From the NCBI GenBank assembly GCA_907163375.1, contig CAJQUW010011313.1, forward strand, positions 196,501 through 260,500: a DNA stretch of 64,000 bases, given 5' to 3'. The position numbers and the translations under genes were made by a program. The notes below the pieces were generated by a model, which was not told where the DNA came from, ran no database searches, and worked only from the letters and a program-made list of their open reading frames with translations. Origin of the DNA: Prostheceraeus crozeri. Taxonomy: Eukaryota; Platyhelminthes; Polycladida; Euryleptidae. Shown one piece after another: positions 52,001 to 58,000 of the stretch. Numbering within the stretch: the first letter of the stretch is position 1; each line of letters starts with the position of its first letter.

Positions 52001-55000
52001 TACACTTGAATAAGAATGGACGAAATGCATAGTGCGGAAGAATTGTCATTAGTTTTAGGAATCAGTTGAATATTTCGTGGTTTTATATTTGAAAAATTTC
52101 TAAAAGGGTTTATTTTTCAAGAACAAAATGTGTAATTGTGTTGCCACCAGAACGACAACAGTGTCGGTATGTAATCTTGATAAATATTTCTATTCCATGA
52201 TTCGATAAATATATAACGCAACACTGGCATGACAATGATGAAAACACGTTAAAATAATGATAAATACAAGCTTCTGTTCAGTAGAATTTCGGAAATGCAA
52301 GCTACATGTAAAATCGTGATAAACATCTTTCGAAAGTTGTTTTGCGAAATGTTTGATTCGACGCGAAATTGAGCACTAACGCTCTGTCGGAGCACTGTAT
52401 TATAAAGTTACATTATGAAAGATGAGGAAATAGAAAAGTGAAGAAACAGATATGATGTATGAGGATGTAAACACTAAACAGTAGAATAACTCAGCAATAC
52501 ATGCAACTAGGGCAATTTTTTGTGACCTAAAACTATGACTGTAAACACATGAAAAGATGCTCTTAAATGACCTAAAGTACATTATAATTCCCAACAAAAC
52601 CAAGAATCGACAGTGATTTTGCACGGAACATCATTCAATTAAAGAATAACAATTTATTTCCAGAAAGGAAATTTGACCTCGTACTTCAGATATAAATAAA
52701 CAAAAACGCCAAATTCATCAACTAGCGCTTCCGTCCGTTCTATTTCATGTTGAGCACGGATCTGGGTGACAAGTATGCGACATGAAGGTGTTAGCAGAAA
52801 AAGATCACCAAGGCAGACGTACAGTGAACAAGATATCTTTCTGAACACAAAGGTCAGATGCAAATCGTTCAGTACACAATGCCTCGTAGATGGACGTTAG
52901 CTGGAAATTACGAGGACAGAAAACAGTCTTAAAGCGGTCCCATGCGTCATCAACATCGCAAGAACATAATTGAAGATGACGAGTGATGTCACTGGATGCT
53001 GTCCGTTTAGAGCGCGGTCGACAACGGTCTGTGCTGTGAAGCCAATTGCGAACAGGCTCACGAATTCTGTCACCATGTCCCAACTAGTAATGTTGCAAAA
53101 CTAGTAATTCATATGTGGAGATAGGAAACTTTGGAATATGACTAAATGTGACGTAACAAACATAATAGATGACAAAATTATGCTAAAATATGACGTCATA
53201 AAAAATTGCCCTAGTAATAACACATCACTGTCAGGATATGTAATGCAAGTACGGAAAACGATAATATCAAAGCTGTCTGTCCTGTTGCTTGGAAACGAGG
53301 CATCTTTCTCTATTGCATAGAATTACAGCTACACTGTTTGTATTCATTGGGTGATTTTTTAAGTTACTGTTTGTTAAAGTCACTAGTCTCATCTATATTT
53401 TCTCATTGAGCGTGCATCCAAAGCATTTCATGCGTAAACATATCAAGCGCACTCGAAATTTGGCCAAGTAAATTTTTATGAACAAACTGAACAAAAAAAA
53501 ACGCTTCTGCATGGATATTCGATTTATTGGCAAATAATCTTGCAGCTTGAAACAACATTTTTTATGCATAGATAACGACCTCAGCATTGACTCGATATTT
53601 AATGTCAGAAAATATTGTCATTGAATCCGTCAACTCCAAAATCGCTCTTAGATGGTGTTGTTCATGGCCACACATAATTTACGTAGGCAAAAACATACAC
53701 TGCTTGGGAGCGAGGACTAGCGAACACACTGGATACGACAGTTGTGCCCTTTGCAGCATTGAAAAAAATTGTCATTTATTTGGCATCTGATGACTGCACT
53801 TCGAATATCTTAGAAGCAATCCACATCACTCGTCAGAGCCTTCCTTAAGCTCACAAATCTTTGAAGTCCTGTTGTTGGTCTTCTTCCTTTTTTAAGCCTC
53901 AGAAAAATTAAGATATGTAATTTTCTGGAAGACGCATTTGAACAAATATCTCTCAACTTTGTTTACTCTCTTCCGCAATTGTTTGCCTTTTAAATTTTGG
54001 ATGGATAGTTATCAGACTAACTCAGAATGCAGCTCAGTTTTTATCAGATAAACCACAACGACCAAATTTAGGCTAAAACCGTCAGATAAGCCGCGGCTGA
54101 TGCACGTATACAGAAATGCAGAAAAACATGGCATACAAGAGAAAATGTCTTCAAACTATCAACTCTTCACGGAACTAAGTCGAAGCTAATAGACAACCAA
54201 CCCTCTTGTGTGTTTCAACACTTGCACATGTTGGAAATTCTCCAAAAATGCTTATTCTACAAACTTGCTGATCTATGAAAAGGATTTCTTGATATGCTTG
54301 AGGATATGTTTTTGTAGTCACTATCTCGCGTATACCGCATTTGGTAAAAAACGAGAATTTTGATTGACAAATACAAATTCACCAAAAAATATCGCGATAA
54401 TAGCGGTTAAAAGGGGAAATGTTGAATGCTGCTAGACTGTGCACGAGTGGAATACAGATTCGTTTGGATTAACGGCGATCATAACCTAAAAGGATTTTGA
54501 TAATGATCAATTACATCACGTGTATTGACTTATTTGGTTGATCCTGCGTCATTTAGCTTCTCTATTTTCTCTAAATCTGCCATAGTTTCTTACACCGGTT
54601 GTAAGGCGATTCGCAGTTGTCAGTCGAATTCATCAATCTTCTTGTAGGCCATGTGGCTGTTATGAAATGCGCGCTATAATTTTGTTTTTCATTTCTCTAT
54701 AGAAAGTAGATGGTTGCTGCTTCAGAGTATCATATTTTATTTTCTAAATATCATGAATGAATGAAGCTTTGTCGTCACTACTCCCCATTCAGGCCTTCCA
54801 CTGTGCAGACATTTTCAGACTTAGCTGGAACGGCCACCATGCCACGGAATCATAAATTTTGAAATCTTTGATTTTTTCAGTTTATATTTAATTCTTGCTG
54901 TCAAATCCATGAATGTTTTTGTATATAGCTAGAAACTGTTATGAAAGACGAACGAGAGAAATGATTTCTCATCTTGGGATGGTAAATGTGTTCTGCTTCT

Positions 55001-58000
55001 GAGTATGATTCTGAGTGTTCTAGATGCCATGTTTGTACAAAATTGAGCACCATTGAATTCGTTGATTTTTTCAAAGTTTCCTCTACAAAAATAGTCACGT
55101 AATGGCTTTAGCATTCCATCACACTATTTGAGTAATGAGTACAGAGTTCTTGTAGCACTAAGAAGTGCTTGTACGAGTACATGCAAGATAGTGCTGTGAA
55201 AAGTCGAGTTCACAAGAAATTCTCCTATTTCATTTCCTCTTCTTATATAAAAGTGAAATCAGTTACAAAAATTGCGTTTGCCTTTTATCTACCGAAACAA
55301 TGTACCTAAACCTATTGGAAAGGAACAGAAAATAAAAGTGAAATACTTAAATTTTTCATCTCCGGATAGAGAAAGGATAACATTGTCATTTGAAAAGAAA
55401 ATAATTAGCTTTCGTTCTGTCGACGGAGCAATCTCACAGAAATGTCATACATTCTTGTCATGAAATTTTGATTAGACACTTCTAAAATTCAGATTGGCTT
55501 CCTGTTCTCATTTTTCATACTGATGAATTTGAGAAAGAGGAGCTTGTTTGGTCTCATGATTTTCCGAGCAGATATTTCTATGCGTTGTTGACATAAGCTT
55601 CCGTCGCAGTTAGTAACGGTCATTTGTTGTCTGATGGAATCGTTCCTTTGATGTAAACCAATATCTTCATTTCAGTTAACCTGAACCACTGTCCTTTCAT
55701 TGGGATTAGCTGTCTCTCATCTCCTATGCTTGAGAGGTAAATCAAACGAATGCAAACGATCATATTTAATTCTTTTTTCTGTGGAGACATGACAATACAT
55801 TGCCTTTCATTATTTTCTGTTCGTTTTCAAGTTATTACAATGGTGTCCTTGAGATAAGCCCATTATGAGGATTGGTAGCTTTGATAATAGACAAGAGAAG
55901 GCTGTTTTGATAAAGGTCAGGTGAATAGCAAAACTTAGATGAATTGAAATTTATCAACTTCAAAAGAATCAGTGTTATTCCGCCATATTATTAGTTTCCT
56001 TTCTTTCCGCTACTTCATATTCTGCTATTTATTCCGACCACTCTGTTTCCTGGTTAATAATTAATGTCTTCCTGATATTTTCCTTGTGATATATGTTAAG
56101 AATGTATCTATTATAAGAATGTTACTCGTTTAAGAATGTATACTATTATCTATCTGATTCTTGTGAAGCATTTACTTATGCTATCATCAAATAACTATCT
56201 TTTGTCGGAAACAGCAATCTGTTGAAGAACATTGAAAAAATGACGAAGAAAACTAAATTGAATACTAATCACGCATCTCAAATTTGCTTTAGTGTATAGA
56301 TAACCTTCAAATATGGAGTTATGTTCATGTAGGTTGACGCAGTGATTTCAGACATAAGGTTCAAATATAATTGTTGAGAATAGATTTGTATTCTCAGTTT
56401 AAAAATATACATCAGTATTCTCAGATGTTTCCGTTTCACCACCAATGACGGCGTGACTAGCTTATGTTGTCTAGAAAAAGAAATTGCTATTGGGTGTGCT
56501 ATTTCTCCCATCCTGGTTTTCCTGGTAATGGAAATCAGGAGTAGCGGCAACAGCAACAATATGAAGGCTTTCATGGATGATTTGACGGTCATAGAAAATG
56601 ATTCCAGGGGTGTCTCAGATATTCTCAACAGGTTGCGCGAACTGAATGGGTGATGTTGGATGAAATTTAAGTCACTGAAGAGTATGTCACAATTACTGCT
56701 GAAAGGCAAGATAACATAAGTGCTTTTTGATCTGAGAGGCGAGACTATTCTGACTGTTCGAGAGACAGGAGTGAAAAGCTTGGGGAGATGGCATGCACTT
56801 CATTGACTGACCGTCACAGGGTGTACAGCTACAAGCACATGATTGAGATACCTGGACAAGATCAGCTAAACATCTCTACCAGGTCGGTTCAATGTGAGGA
56901 TGATGCAATTTGGCGTGTTTCCAAAGATTATGTGGCCTACAACGATTTATGAGATCTCCCTATCCAGAATGGAGATAATCGAAGCCAAGGTGAGCAAAAC
57001 GATGCGGAAGTGGCTTGATGTTTCGCGAATGATTGCCAGTTCTGCTTTGTATGGCAAGAGGGACAGATTGCGATTACCACTGACATATATTGTGGAGGAA
57101 TATAAGGTCAGGAAGATTCGGCTGCAGTCTATGTTGAATTTTTCTTGTGATGAGGCTATCTGCTGAAATTCACCTGTTTAAAGTGGGTCTCCGTGGCACA
57201 GTGGTTAGGTGCTTGGCCTAGCGATCTTTTGGTCCAGAGGTCGAGCCCCGAAAGTGTCATTGGAAGTCGGCAGGAAGGGCATCCATACTAAAAGTGCTAC
57301 ATCGCTCCATAAGTCTGACTATGTCAGCACCGTCCAAGCCCATGTATGGGGAGTAGTGACGTTAAGGCTTCATTTTTCATTTTAAAGTGGACCGAAAGTT
57401 CGATGTGGCGGAAGTCATGTCCTCCATTAACTCTATGGCAAAGTACAGAGAGGTGATGGGAGTTGTCCAAAACGGCAGGAGAGGTTTTGGTATGGAAAAG
57501 AGAGACGAATTTTGGTCAGAAATAGGCGAAGGTGACCAAAGAAGAAAATTACGAGAGAATGAGGTGAGAACCTTGGAACAAGAGGAGAGACTTGACCTGG
57601 CAGTGCAGCAGGGGCAGCAAGGAAGTTAACTCAACTGGAAAGTTGAAGATCGTAGGATCTCATGGAACGATCGGTGGAACATGGGATATTGGCGGGTGAA
57701 GCGGGAGCCTCAATGTACCTATGATATGTTTCCAATCCCCGCTAATTTGGTACGTTGGGGAATCCGCACGGACCCTCAGTGTCACTTGGGTGGCAGGCAT
57801 GCCAATCTTCATCATGTCCTCTCTGGTCGCACATGGCAGTGCAGAGAGGATGGTACACGCACCGGCACGTTTTGGTCCTGCAAGAGATTGTAGAAGCAGT
57901 CTCGGATGCAATGATGCCCTCCAGGTATGTAGTATACTCTGTACCGAGTGGTCAAACAAAGAGTCTGCTCGTGTGTCTCGATCTGTTCCGCAGAAGTGGG

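Noticed and set aside
52805-53083. Minus-strand 92-codon frame as a gene
   Set aside because: Composition resembles transposon coding DNA, but no motif or family was recognised.
56453-57629. Host genes from the open frames at 56453, 56894 and 57387
   Set aside because: Their sequence fits successive pieces of one degraded LINE polymerase.
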